64,000 bases of DNA from Amia ocellicauda (taxonomy: Eukaryota > Chordata > Actinopteri > Amiiformes > Amiidae), in contig NC_089869.1 of NCBI RefSeq assembly GCF_036373705.1, positions 11,605,676 through 11,669,675 on the forward strand, given 5' to 3'. Every line of letters starts with the position of its first letter. The stretch's first letter is position 1. Positions 50,124-61,559 of this stretch are shown one piece after another. Below the pieces are notes generated by a model. The model worked only from the letters and a program-made list of their open reading frames with translations. It was not told the origin of the DNA and made no database searches. The position numbers and the translations under genes were made by a program.

Positions 50124-51079
50124 TGAATATGGATAAATAGAAAGCTGAAATACCAGCCCCCACCACTAAACAGGATGAAACTCCCGATTTATAGAGCCCT
50201 GGATACAATTACACCTAACATCTAATACAATTCAGAAGTACAATACATACGTTTAAAAATACAAACCCCACTGCAGCTCATCTCACGTCCCCTGCTCGAA
50301 TGAAACCCACACATCCGTGCACTGCGCATGCTCTTTAATGGCACACATGGAAGCAGTCAGATTTCTCATATCGATTTGATCATCACAAACCATTCTGCAA
50401 GATGCTGTAAAACCAAGTGCACATTCATCAGCCCATATTCATGACGGGTTACGTCTTCTTCTTGTATAAATCCTCGAACAATTAAACATCACTTTGAATA
50501 AACCAATTAAAAGATGGTGTTGTTCTCTCTGGGGGATATACTAACAATATGAAGGTTCAAGGAGACAGAGAGAGGGAAATTGTCTGCTCAATTCAACCTT
50601 CCCCCTACTGGTGCAGCTCCACACTGCTACTCCATTTTATAACCCCCAACACACAACAATACCTATGAAGTTACATATTTTTTTAATTTAAGAAAACTGG
50701 ACTTAATCTGGGTGAGTTTAATGGAGGGGGAAATTTGTGGAGCAGCTCCATGACCTCCGCTCCGGCTCCAGCAATGCCAGCTCCAGCTCCGCTCCGGCTC
50801 CGGAGCACAACTAACAAAAACAAGTCATTTGGGTTTGGACATTTTCCACATACAACATAGTGAAAGTGCGTCTGATTGCCAGGGCATCTCTGAATTGTAC
50901 ACTGCAGTGCATTCGTTGGCCACAGGAGGGCTGTCAATGAGTGGAGATAGATGTTCATCGAGGTTTACTCCCATTACTGACAAGTTCCACAGAACGACAC
51001 AGTAAGAATTAAGTAGTTCACAATTGTGATTGCAGAGATCTAAAGAGGCCCAATTACAATCATTAATTTAAACCATTTC
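49401..51079. other. Anonymous DNA with low-complexity patches
   Basis: (AAT)n lies at 50,093-50,122. A GCTCCGGCTCCAGC-type hexamer-rich stretch lies at about 50,748-50,806, a composition seen inside some fish hAT elements, but no TIR is found. No gene is recognised. Confidence 0.4.
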
Positions 51080-51089
51080 CATTTTAACA

Positions 51090-51560
51090 TTACATGGCTG
51101 CTAAAGCACAGGGAATAGCTTGCATCGGCAGCTGCATCTGCAGGACGATTCTGGATTTGACTGGGAGCCAGTGAAGCCGTTTGAAGGTGGGGAGGATGTG
51201 TTCCCAGGCCCTGGACGGGGTGAGGACACGTGCTGCAGAGCTCTCTAAATGCCTACGTTTGTTCAGTGTTTGAGCAGAGCCACCAAAAAGAAGAGCATTA
51301 CAGTAATCCAACATGGAGGAGACAAACGCACGGATGAGAGATTCAGCAGCAGCATGCTAGCAAAGCACAGAGTCTAAAGATATTCTTGAGGTGGAAAAAA
51401 GCAGTTTGGCCAGTATGGCGAACATCAGAATCAAATGAGAGTGTAGAGTCTAATTTAACACCAAGGATCCCGACTTCAGCTGAAAGTGACTCAATGAAAC
51501 CAGGGAACCAGCAGAGATTGGTTCTGGGCTTTCTCCAGGGTGGAGGGGGTGCTGATCACA
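51090..51560 (-). mobile_element. L2-type LINE fragment
   Basis: On the minus strand 51,314-51,090 reads MLDYCNALLFGG, SAARVLTPSRAWEHI, LHWLPVKSRI, the C-terminal RT signature of L2-like fish LINEs. The adjacent sequence up to about 51,560 (TTAACACCAAGGATCC... on the plus strand) resembles more of the same element. 5'-truncated and decayed. Confidence 0.7.
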
Positions 51561-51647
51561 CAAATAAAAGACCTGCATCTTAATTAAAAAGTAGTTCCTA
51601 AAGAGGACTTCCTGGATTCATCCCCACTGCCACTGTGCAACACCTAC

Positions 51648-52733
51648 CTGTGAACTGGGAGCAGCAGACGGCCCCTGGGGCAGGCCTGAAGTCCTCTGAA
51701 GCGGCCGTCTGCATACACTGCTCTCTCAGACTGACCTGCAGCTCCTCAATGGCACCTGTTCACATTAGAAAAGCCGGAAATAACTCACACACACACAAGA
51801 AAACAGGTTCATGCACCAAGACACGAGAATAATTGAAACTTCATGTACAGAACAGCACAAAATGGGGCATCTAGCATTAGAGGGAGGGGGATATGGTGTA
51901 GTGGCGAGTACAACATGGGATTTAGGTATGAACTAAATTGAGAAAGTACATCTACACCGAAGCAGATCCCTGTGGAAAGCAGTTCAACTCCTACTGAGAA
52001 CAGGAGAGCGCCACAGAAATACTTCTAAAATTACGCTCAGAGGGGGCACAGAGGAATGGAGACACAGTGACTCATATTGTCCAGTTTCTGAAAGATGAAC
52101 TCCTCTGGACTCTCCACATGGGTAACGACAGCAGGAAAGGTGTCGCCCACACTCAGGGTGAGAGGTTCAGGGAGAGGCATTTCTCCAGTCCCATTCTTAC
52201 CCCCCTGCTTTCTTGAAGTTTTCCAACACTGCATTCAGAATACAATCTGAAAAAACAGCAGAGGTTACAGTCTTGAAACAAAACACTTTTTTATTATGAG
52301 AAAGAAAACACTCTTACTTGTATCTTGCTCACTCGGACTGTTCTTTCAATCATTTGGCTCTACAGCATATCCTTGATCCAAGAGAAATTCCTCCAACTGC
52401 CTTCCTGCAATTTCACACACTTCCATTACATTCAAAAAAGCTCACACCCATCTGTCTGAAATAATCAACTAAACTTGGTTTGTGTTTTTGTTTGTAAGGT
52501 GCAGTATATTCTATATATGTGACTATTGTACACTTAGTTCATGGTCATATAATAAATGGCCTGGAAAACAGAAAAAATATCAATAGCTGTCAGGGTAATA
52601 TCGACGGCAAAAACGGTGTTGTCTTCCAACAGCTCCAGCACAGTCACCAAGGAGCTCTTCATGGGGAGAAGCCGTCTCACCGCAATGCAGCACTCCTCGC
52701 TACACACGTTAAAGGGGGCCGCCACAGAAATAT
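51648..52733 (-). pseudogene. tdrd1: Partial Tudor-domain gene (TDRD1-like), frameshifted
   Basis: Three exon-like blocks. 51,755-51,648 has acceptor GAACAG|GT and donor CACAG|GTAGG and codes AIEELQVSLREQC...PAPGAVCCSQFT, the N-terminal half of an extended Tudor domain up to the point where ED.WYRA is expected. 52,246-52,072 has acceptor TGTTTTTTCAG and codes ILNAVLENFKKAG, then, after a one-base frame slip in a C6 run (52,200-52,205), LTLSVGDTFPAVV and SPEEFIFQKLDN. The block at 52,733 to about 52,590 codes VTVLELLEDNTVFAVDI. Entry and exit phases of the first two blocks agree if that single base is discounted. TDRD1-family proteins bind symmetrically methylated arginine on PIWI proteins in germ granules. 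The exact paralog is inferred; the donor at 52,072 (ATGA|GTCACT) is weak and the next downstream exon is not seen. Confidence 0.55.
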
Positions 52734-53293
52734 CTATAACCCTCAATATACACTGACCTGCACAAGCAGTGCTGTTGTTTTTAGTCTTTTAACTCTTTAA
52801 CCAGAGCGATTTGTGGTTTTCTGACGACTTCTGGTCGCAGAACATGTGATCAGGCTAATCATGGATCTAAAGTACACTCGGTTGAGTTGTTGTAATGATC
52901 TGCTTGTGATAGAAATGTGAATGAACGGCAGTTTTCTTGTTTTGTTCCATTGGAGATTTGAAGAACAGAGAGGAAACGCCGGCATCAATGTGTCATTACA
53001 CAATGGCTCCACTATTTTCTTTTCACGCCCAGCTCTCCCTTGTACTGTAAGGGTACGACTGAGAAAAAGCCTTGAACGTTGAAATAATCAAGCTAACTGC
53101 TGCAAAGGTGATTTTTGTTGGCATTAGGAATTGGGTTTCCAGTCATTTATGTAAAGTTTTACTGAACTGTTTAAGAATGGATGTGAAGCGATTTAAAATA
53201 TTACTTTTAACAGATGGAACCCATGGAAGGATAAAACAGCATTTTAACTAGCACATATGAGGGATGTACCATCACTGATGCGAAGAGTATTGT
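52734..53293. other. Anonymous DNA
   Basis: No further Tudor exon or other gene is recognised here. Confidence 0.4.
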
Positions 53294-53783
53294 TGTTACG
53301 GAGGACTAGGCACAGAACGGAGACGCAGAGCACAGTCGTAACGGGCGAGGGTCAAGAGCAGGCAAACAGGATCCAAGGGAACAAGCAGAAGAGTCGTCAA
53401 GAGGGCAGGCAGGAGGTCAGGCATGGGTACAAACAAAACAGTAGACGGGATCCAAGATGCGGTAGTCAGGGCAGGAAAGCAAAGGTCAAAAACAAGACAC
53501 AAGTAAATACTGAGAAGAACACTTAGAAATATCAACACAAAGAAGAGCAAGACTTAGCTTTGAACATAGGGAAGAAAGGGGTTTAAATAGAGAGCAGAGG
53601 GAAGCAGGGAACAGGGATGTGAGGTGCCGAGCCAATGAGGGTGGAGACTGAACACTGCATGTTCACATGGTGGTGGGGAATGTTCCTGGGATTAGTGGAG
53701 CTAAAGAATGGGAAGGACGGGCTACAATTCAGGGGATGACGACCTCTAGTGGCGAACAGTGGGATGGTGGAGTGAGGGTGACA
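53294..53783. mobile_element. Solo LTR (TGTTAC...GTGACA) with TTGT target duplication
   Basis: A 490-bp block starts TGTTACGGAGGACTAGGC and ends GGGTGACA, flanked by TTGT on both sides (53,290-53,293 and 53,784-53,787). It contains gypsy-LTR-like text (CAGGCATGGGTACAAACAAAACAG, GGATCCAAGATGCGGTAGTC) and a TATA-like TTTAAATAG. No primer-binding site or internal region follows, so it is a solo LTR of a family different from the 27/34-kb copies. Orientation is undetermined. Confidence 0.7.
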
Positions 53784-54777
53784 TTGTATTATATCCACTT
53801 AATGCTGTATGGAACATTAGCAAAACGCATTACACCAGGCTTAAATTAGTTCTTGAATGTTGTATGCGTTAACACGTGTTAATTGCTTTGCTTAATTACA
53901 TATGTACTAGTCATTTTCGTATTTGTAAGGGGATACATAAAACCGGGACAGGCATATGTTTCAAGCGTGAAATTATATTCTTAAAAGGAGAAAAGCCAAT
54001 GAGGTGATGAAATAGCAACTTAAAATCCATGAGCTGCTTTGCATATCATTGTGATGCTTTTAATTGCAAATGATCCTTAAGGCCAATAAACTATTGTGTA
54101 GCAATGAAATTACACCCACACCCTGTAGATTGTATGAATAAAGGTTCCTTGATCAGCAGGTGATTGCTGTCTATAGCCTGTGATTAATTACTGTCAGCAC
54201 TCCAACTTTGAGGACATACATTATTGGGATTTGTCTTTCCTCCTTATTGCTGAGCAGAGGATCATTTTTACTCTTTTAGCATCTCCTTTAAAAGTTGTAC
54301 AACCTCTGTAATGTTAGATTGTATTACTCTGGCCCATGTTATTTGTATAGAAATATCTTTGATTTTCTGTATGCACTCTGCTACATGGTATCAACTCCAG
54401 ATACAAGTCTGTTATCTTTTTCCCACAGAGATGTTTCATCTGTCCAAACTATGAGCACATACACCTTGATGAACATAGACTTTGAGTAAATGGATATCAA
54501 TTGCTATCTTGTTTATCATACTTACAACTCAACTGACAGAACAATTTCCAAGGTGTCAGTTGGTCATGCAAAGAGCATTGTATGGATTAACCGATTGTTG
54601 TGTTCTTCCTTCTGGTACATCAGTCCTGTAAGTAACACTCATCAGTAAGCACTCTTAGCAGGACAGACAATCTGTTGCACATAGCTAGTTTCAAGTGTAC
54701 TCACACAACTCCCCCACACAAGTGACCCAAGACCCTGCCGTGGAAGTCAGGAGTCTTCTCCTGTGATTTCAGATGTA
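53784..54777. other. Anonymous DNA
   Basis: AT-rich; nothing recognised. Confidence 0.4.
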
Positions 54778-55726
54778 CACTACCGCTCAAGTCTTAGAAC
54801 ACCCCCATTATTGCAGTTTTTACAGTGAACAACCTGAAATGGTAAAAAGATAAGTGGTAAACTGTCAGAGGTTAATATTAAAAGTTTAGCTTAACAAAAA
54901 CTGAAAAACAATGTACATTTCAGAGTTATATACTGTGTTACTACACCCTCTTAAGCATTCTTTGGCAGTGTTACACGTAGCTCCTGTGCATATAAGTTAC
55001 ACTGTATTCCTACAATGCGCACATCGTTTGAAAGCTTATTCTCTTCGCTATCAGCATGTTTCATTGTCAAACACATCCGATTTACAGTTTCCGTGTCACC
55101 CGCCATCATTCAGAGCCCAGGGGGTGTTCTATCAAACACAGACAAGTTCAGATCCAATTATGTAAAACCGTTGTGTATCAGTACACTGTAAACAGAGTTC
55201 TCCATCTGACATTTTGACACTCTCTACGGGTGTGTGTTGCTTCTACCAAAACGTGGATGGTCTTGTTTTGATCAGTAGACTGTCTGTTTCCAGAATATGT
55301 CATAATTGTCAATAGTTTCTGAGATTTTGTATTCCTACTCAGGGCAAGTATCCTCCCACACCCCCGTTTCAGAATGCAGGAGGGTATAAAAACCTATATT
55401 TTTCACATCAGAGAATGCTTCACATTGCTAGAAAGCTGAGAGTCTCATCTGTAATGGGATACCAAACACTTGGCAAACAACACAACAGTGAAGACTGCAC
55501 ATCGGATTAAAGAGAAGCACACAGATTTTGTCCAATGGGTACCAGAGGGGTTTGTCAGTTTAAGGGGTTACATTTTGTTAAACAGAACGATTCACTGATT
55601 TCTTTTTTAGCTCCAATTGTTTATTGTTCTATGCCTTTATTTCAGAGTACATTGAGACATTAAACTATGTAAACTTCAATAAAAACTGGAAAAATGTAGG
55701 TGTTCTAAAGCTCTCGACCGGTAGTG
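54778..55726. mobile_element. Non-autonomous Tc1-type element with ~45-bp TIRs
   Basis: The left end CACTACCGCTCAAGTCTTAG then AACACCCCCATTATTGCAG is the inverted match of the right end ...ATGTAGGTGTTCTAAAGCTC TCGACCGGTAGTG. TA dinucleotides flank both ends (54,776-54,777; 55,727-55,728), the Tc1/mariner target signature. The 949-bp interior has no transposase. Its middle part (about 55,120-55,495) is homologous to 59,395-59,740. Confidence 0.82.
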
Positions 55727-57251
55727 TATGATGAGGGCTTTAGTTATGGCACACAACTATGCACGCTAGAAGGGAATAGCGAAGCTCTGTCCTGCTTGTT
55801 TTCTTGCAAACGTGCCTGCTTTGTATTTTATGTTTGACTGGACAAAACATTTTCTTGAATCATGACGTGAAAATCTATTCAATGGCAAAACAGTGAACTT
55901 ATCTCGGCCACATCATTTCGAGTTTCATCCTTATGGTGATATGTTGTAAATGGGCTAGTTTTCACCTGGTAAAATGTGGTCATTTACGTACAGCTTTATC
56001 AAATCTTCCACCTATAACCTGCGGTACCTAGACTTAAACTGCTCAGTTTGTCATCGTATATTTCTGAAGAAGACAGGAAGACTGACAGGTTCAATTTGTG
56101 CAGAGGGAGATGTGTTAAACATGTCATAAATTAGCTTTGTTGCTGCCAGTCATCGTTAGCTGTTGAGTTAGAGGACAAACTGTCCAAACTGTGGAAATCA
56201 ATGGTGCTTGTCTCAGCCCGACTGTTCTCCCTGGCAGTATCAATTTCTGTGTTCTCCGGCAATACATACATACACTGTTTTAATAGAAAGTAAATGTTTA
56301 TGTTCTGGACTGCATTGTAACAAGAACAACTCATGATGTATGTCAATATAGAGATGTGGTATTTCTTGAGATGCAAATTTTAAAGGCATGTATCCTTTTC
56401 AAGTCTTAAAACCATACTGAAAGAGTTCTTTTTTTTCTTCTGTCTAACCTTCGGTGCAACTGTATAAAAGCCTAAAGGCTTTTCTTCCAGCTGCTGCTAA
56501 CTGCATCTGAGTGGATGTGAGGCGATAACACCTCTATGACGACACTGCCTCCGTCAGCGACTGCGCAGACGCACGCCTGCAACACGAGGAGAGCCACGTG
56601 CTTCTCTCAGGGAGTGTGAGTGGGCCGTCCCTGAGACCCCCATGTCTCACACTCCCTACATTGGGGTCTTTATCATTATTATTTTTGGTATGGAATCCCT
56701 TCTCTGAGTTTGTGTATGTGTTTGTACAGCATATTAAACAATTCCTATCTTTGCTGACATTTTCATCTTACAATCAATTAGACAATTTATGGTTCATAGT
56801 TTGGGGGAAAAGAGTGTTTTGTTTATTTAATATTCAAGAAAAAAGAAAATCTGGAATCTCCAGTTGAAATAGTGTGTTGATTTATAAAAGGTGTTTTTAC
56901 CCTTGTGGTTATCAGGACAGTACAAATCTTAGAGCTAAACAAGACTGATTGCTTGTAGCTCTAACCTGTACATGACCTATTACTCTGTTTTGTTTATATA
57001 CATACAGATATATAAATGTTTAATTTGATTCTTCCAATAAGCTTAGTTGAAAATTCAAGAAAGCAAATGAGTTTGTAATTCAAAGGCCAGCTCAAATGAA
57101 GGTGCCAAGAAACACTTAAAATGTAGAAAAAGAGGGACATTTTTATTGCTTAAGATATAACTAATTAATTAAGAGTTAATTAATAATTGCTGCCAATAGT
57201 CCTGCTAAACCCAGGAGCCGCACAGGGCTTGGCCTCCTTCTGCACTGCTGG
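55727..57251. other. Mostly anonymous; possible small promoter/exon at 56.46-56.62 kb
   Basis: TATAAAAG at 56,463-56,470 is followed 66 bp later by ATG (56,536) in GC-rich, CpG-bearing sequence. After 80 bases comes a good donor (GGGAGT|GTGAGT at 56,615/56,616), giving a possible 26-residue first coding exon (MTTLPPSATAQTHAC...). There is no partner exon. The remaining sequence is AT-rich. Confidence 0.3.
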
Positions 57252-59861
57252 TCATGTGCAGCTGCTCTCAGGCAGGGGGCTCTGTAAGCTGCGGTGGTCC
57301 AGGGCCCTCCACTGCCTCTTCTTCATTCCTGGCTCCATGTGGCACTGCTGAGGAATCACCCTCTTCAGCATTTTTCTGCTGGACGTGGGCTGCAGCAGGC
57401 TCTCCTCTCCTCTCTCTCTCTCCTGGGACGACACAGACACCAGGTTCTGATCCCTCCACTGCCTCTTCTTCATTCCTGGCTCCACACGGCACTCTTGAGG
57501 AATCACCCTCTTCAGCATTTTTCTGCTGGATGTGAGCTGCAGTGGCCTCTCCTCCCCTCTCTCTCTATCCTGGGACGACACAGAAAGCAGGTTCTGGGAC
57601 CTCCACTGCCTCCTCTTGATGTGCACGCCTGGCTCCACGTGGCACTGCTGAGGCATTACCCTCTTCAAGATCATTCCGGTGGAGGTGGGCTTCTCGGGCT
57701 CGGCAGGAAATTGTGGGATCCTGCTGAGGGGCCGGCCCTGGCCAGGCTGAAGAGTACTGGGACTGTGGGCAGCATTCTCCACACAGACCTCTCCCAGCTG
57801 TGTGACGCTGGAGTCACAGGGGCCACAGGAAGCCTCCTCCAGGGCTGCAGTGCCAGGATGGCCCTGTGGGGTTCCCATCTGACTGCAACCCCCTTCCTCA
57901 TGGCCCCTGTGCTCCTCCGTGGACGAGGACACGCGGCACACAGAGGCGGGCTTGTTGGGCACAGCCGGACGACCTGGGATCAATTCCCAAACGACCTTGT
58001 GGCCACACTGTGAGTCGGGAACAGAGGCGGCGTAGCCCTGAAGGCCGAGGTCATCGTCTTCATCAAGGAGCCACTTCTCCCAGTCCTGAAATTGTGTTCA
58101 AACCAAATTCATTTGCACCACGTTATTTCAGAGTAATAGAAATTGTGCCCTTCAATGGCATCGTCTGTTAATTGTAGGAAAATACAATACATGGTCACCA
58201 GCTTACAAAATCCATCTTGATGGGCTCAGCGGGACAATGTGGGGATTGCCACAGGACCTTGTGCCCACACTGTGCTGCCCTGGACTCAGTCACCGAGGGG
58301 GAGTAACCCAGAAGGCCGTGATCGTCCACTCCATACAGGAGCCACTCTTCCCACTCCTGAAATTGTGTTCAAACCAAATTAATTTGCCTGAAGTTATTCC
58401 AGATTCACAGAAATATTGTATTACTTAAGACATACATATTATCTGTATGTACACATCCATGTACAATTTAAAATATATTTGGAGGTGCCATTGAGTCATA
58501 AAGTTCAAGACTTTCACCCTCAGTTGGACATTGTTCTCAATACTAATGAAACACACAGTGCAAATAATTAACCTCTTAAGCTGGCAGTCAAAAATGGGAA
58601 TTTCATCCTAAAAGGACTGGCCCCATTTGAAAAGCCCTTAACTCTGTAAATATTTGCATCATATGCATATGAATGGTATCATTTGAAAGGAAATCACTTC
58701 AATTTGTATATATGCTCAGAACATAGCTTGGAGTAACACAATACACATAACAAGATGAAAAAACTACTTTTGTGTGTTGTTTCAATATGCAAAGTCTCCT
58801 AAAATCTCCTAAAAAAGGCACTTTTTTTATAAAGCTCGCTTAATCTCCACATATCCCTTCAGTGGCGTGTGGACAACAACTGTACTGATTTGTGTGTTGA
58901 TAGGACCAGAGGTCCTAAACACAACTGGAGAGGTTGTGAGAGGTGTCTAAACACAACTGGAGCTCAAATAACACAGATAAGCGAATAATGCCATGTGCTA
59001 ATGCAGCACAGTCACTATCTCATATTTCACAACCTGTCAACCAGGAACTTAATGTGCATAAAATCAAATCCAATAGCTGGAATAACATTTATAGCACAGA
59101 TCCTGATGCTGGCAAGGTTACAGATCACATCAGAGAATACATTCCAACTGTTGTAACAGCACTTCAGTTTTCTATAGGCATTCATTAAAATGCAGCGTAG
59201 CAATGACGGTGTATTGTAGGCATGTGAATTAAAATATATCAATAAGAATAAGAAATGATGAAGACAGCAACAACAGATTGGCTATGTGGAAAAACTCAGA
59301 CGGGCACAGAGCCCAATCAGTCCGCACTGCTGGCACATAGGCTGCTCTGTGCACAACACCTGTGTGACCAGTCTGTGTATAATGTGTGAAATCCTATCAA
59401 ACACACAGAAGTCCGGACCGATGATATAAGCCAGCTGTGTGTCGTGCGCCTGCGCACTTTACTCCGGACATTTTGAGCTCCGTACTGCCGTGTGCCGCTT
59501 CTACCCAAACGGTTTCTGTATCGCCGTGATCAGTCGACTGTCTGCTTGCAGACAGTGTCACATTTGTCCGTATTTTCTTCGATTTGCATTATCGCGATGG
59601 AGAGCAGATATCGCGCCCCCCTTCATGATGCGCCGGCGATCTTCTGTTTTTTCGCGGCAGAGAATGATCGAGCGCATTAGAGAGGAGAGTCTCAGCTTCA
59701 CGTCATAGCAAACACCCCCAACAACACGACGTGCACAGTGCACTTCATATTAACACACGGGTTTGATGCGCTTTTAAGGGTCCCAGCGCCATCTGTCTGC
59801 TTACACGTTACCAAAGACAATTGAAACATTTAATATTAGATCTCCAGCTTACCTTCTCCAT
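57252..59861 (-). CDS. Unrecognised three-exon gene with duplicated exon and internal repeats
   Basis: The exons are 59,861-59,853 (MEK, donor GAAG|GTAAGC), 58,356-58,207 (50 codons, TTTCAG|GAG to TTTT|GTAAGC) and 58,085-57,252 (277 codons plus TGA). Every junction is phase 0, so they join without adjustment into 330 aa. Exon 2 (EWEEWLLYGVDDHGLLGYSP...QCGHKVLW) and the start of exon 3 (DWEKWLLDEDDDLGLQGYAA...QCGHKVVW) are paralogous, and the intron sequence before each (CTGAAATTGTGTTCAAACCAAATT, minus complement) is also shared. Residues 191-242, 243-291 and from 292 on are three tandem repeats of about 50 residues, each with MLKRVIPQxCxxEPG, a (K/R)RQWR block and SSQxRERGEE. No signal peptide, TM segment or known domain is seen. 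Basic repeats suggest a nuclear or nucleic-acid role, but that is a guess. Consistent splice signals and phases argue it is real. Confidence 0.7.
57255..57674 (-). repeat. Three coding tandem repeats (~49-52 codons each)
   Basis: Within exon 3 the units are 57,674-57,519, 57,518-57,372 and 57,371-57,255. The DNA is also strongly similar, for example CACTGCTGAGG(A/C)AT(C/T)ACCCTCTTCA on the plus strand, recurring three times. The last unit diverges after KRQWR. Confidence 0.88.
59395..59740 (+). mobile_element. CpG-rich relative of the 54.8-kb element interior
   Basis: Shares colinear blocks with 55,120-55,495: CTATCAAACACA, GGACATTTTGA, TGTGCCGCTTCTACCCAAACG, GATCAGTCGACTGTCTG, CAGAGAATG, GAGAGTCTCA, AACAACACGACGTGCACAGTGCAC. 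This copy keeps CpGs that appear as TpG/CpA in the other. No TIRs are visible. It lies in intron 1 of the unknown minus-strand gene. Confidence 0.6.
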
Positions 59862-61559
59862 GCTGTCTTCGATATTTTAATGGTAAAATATCAATAAAAT
59901 GGCGACAATATCAACGACAATATATAAACGATGCTGTTCGCTGTTCGTATCCAGTCCGAGTTATGACTCGTGTCGCTGGTTGCTTAACAACTCGACATTC
60001 TAGAACATCTGACATTCCATAAACAACGTGGTGGGAAACCAGCAACATACATGACAAAATAATTGCTTATGGGAATACAGAAATTGATAGGAGCATAACC
60101 TTTATTGTCTTCAAACAAACATATTGCATATTTCTGGCAAAATGGATGAGGTTAGCTGGTGTTTTTTAAGAGTTTATTCTGCAAATCAAAACACTATGCA
60201 GAAAAGTCAGCAAAGATTGGAACTGTTTCATATACTGTACAAACACACACAAACAGAGAAGGGATTCCATACCAAAAATAATAATGATAAAGATCCCCAT
60301 CAATCTGATTTGAAAACATTACCTACATTCGTAGCTTCGTATCTTGATATCTGAGCAAAGGTGTTACTCCTGTACAATACCCTGGGTATTTAAACATTTG
60401 TGTTGGAAAGGATTATCATCAGGTCGTAGCACAACATAACCAACACAACAGTTGTACCCCCTGGTAATGAAACGCACTGATCCGCATCCCACCTTGGAAA
60501 CATCATCTTCATTTCATTTAATTCAAATACATGTGAAAAAATTATAATTTGAAACTTTTCACGTTAGTCACATAACTTGCAGAGCTCTTGTGTGGGAGCA
60601 GGGGCAGTGCTGTTTAAAAAAAAGCAATGCTGACCTGGAATATCAGTCATGAGCACATCAGATATATATATATTATAAATCCAGTGTTATTCGCCTGTGA
60701 AAAAGCATTATCTCTATCTGTTTATTTTTGACGGTGCCTCTTGTCACTGAAATAATAAAAAATGTGCTGACAGGGTAAAGTAATGATACTCTGAATGGAC
60801 CACTGAGGACCATTCTGCATGTTGTCCCCAAAGGTCTTGGACATATTCTTAGTGCCTTTATGCACACTGTCATTCATTATTATTACCCCGATTATCCCCC
60901 ACCCCCTTCTTCTTTACAATGTTCTGTTAGTGTCCATTTATTCATGTTATCTTTTTTTCTGAAAGGACTTTCCAATAAAACTCTTAAGTATTTTCCTTCT
61001 CCTATTTTCACGCTTTTCCATCTTAATTGTCGCTGTCAGTGTATGAAGCACAAATCACATATTTTTTAAACGGAAATTGGGGAAGAAAATCAATTCAGAA
61101 AATTGAAAATAATAACATTTATACAGCCCTACATATAAAATTGCTTAGTTAAATCTGTGCTGCATTTGCAATGAGGATCAAACTTTTAATTACAATTCAT
61201 AATCTATTAATTGAACTAATTTCTATTTCTGCTAACTATAGCCACTAACCTGTGTTGACCATATCTCTGCTGCTCTGCACTCCCAACCTGCTCACCCTCT
61301 TTACCTGGCTGAGCCTCGCTTGTCTTGCCTTCTTTAATCTTAATTTCTGACTATCTATTGGACTTTTCTTTCCGTTTGTAATATTGGGATGTACGTCAGG
61401 TAGGCTAATAATACCGACTGGCTGCACGGATTAACTTTATTTCTAAGGAACAGTAACCTACTGCTGACAGCTCGTGCAGTTTGGCTATTTCACCATGTCC
61501 CATCGCTCTAGAAATCAGGCCTGTACGCTACTCAGGAAAGCCCACCTGAAATTCAGTGT
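59862..61559. other. Intergenic; promoter area of the unknown minus-strand gene, then anonymous
   Basis: The first 200 bp upstream (on the minus strand) of the MEK exon are CpG-containing and hold no obvious TATA box at the expected spacing. From 60.0 to 61.5 kb the DNA is AT-rich. I looked for earlier NHLRC2 exons (thioredoxin-like fold, first NHL repeats) on the plus strand and saw none. Confidence 0.4.

Noticed and set aside
57294..58013. 239-codon plus-strand open frame
   Set aside because: It is the antisense shadow of exon 3 of the minus-strand repeat gene; its peptide has no splice support and repeats only because the minus-strand exon does.
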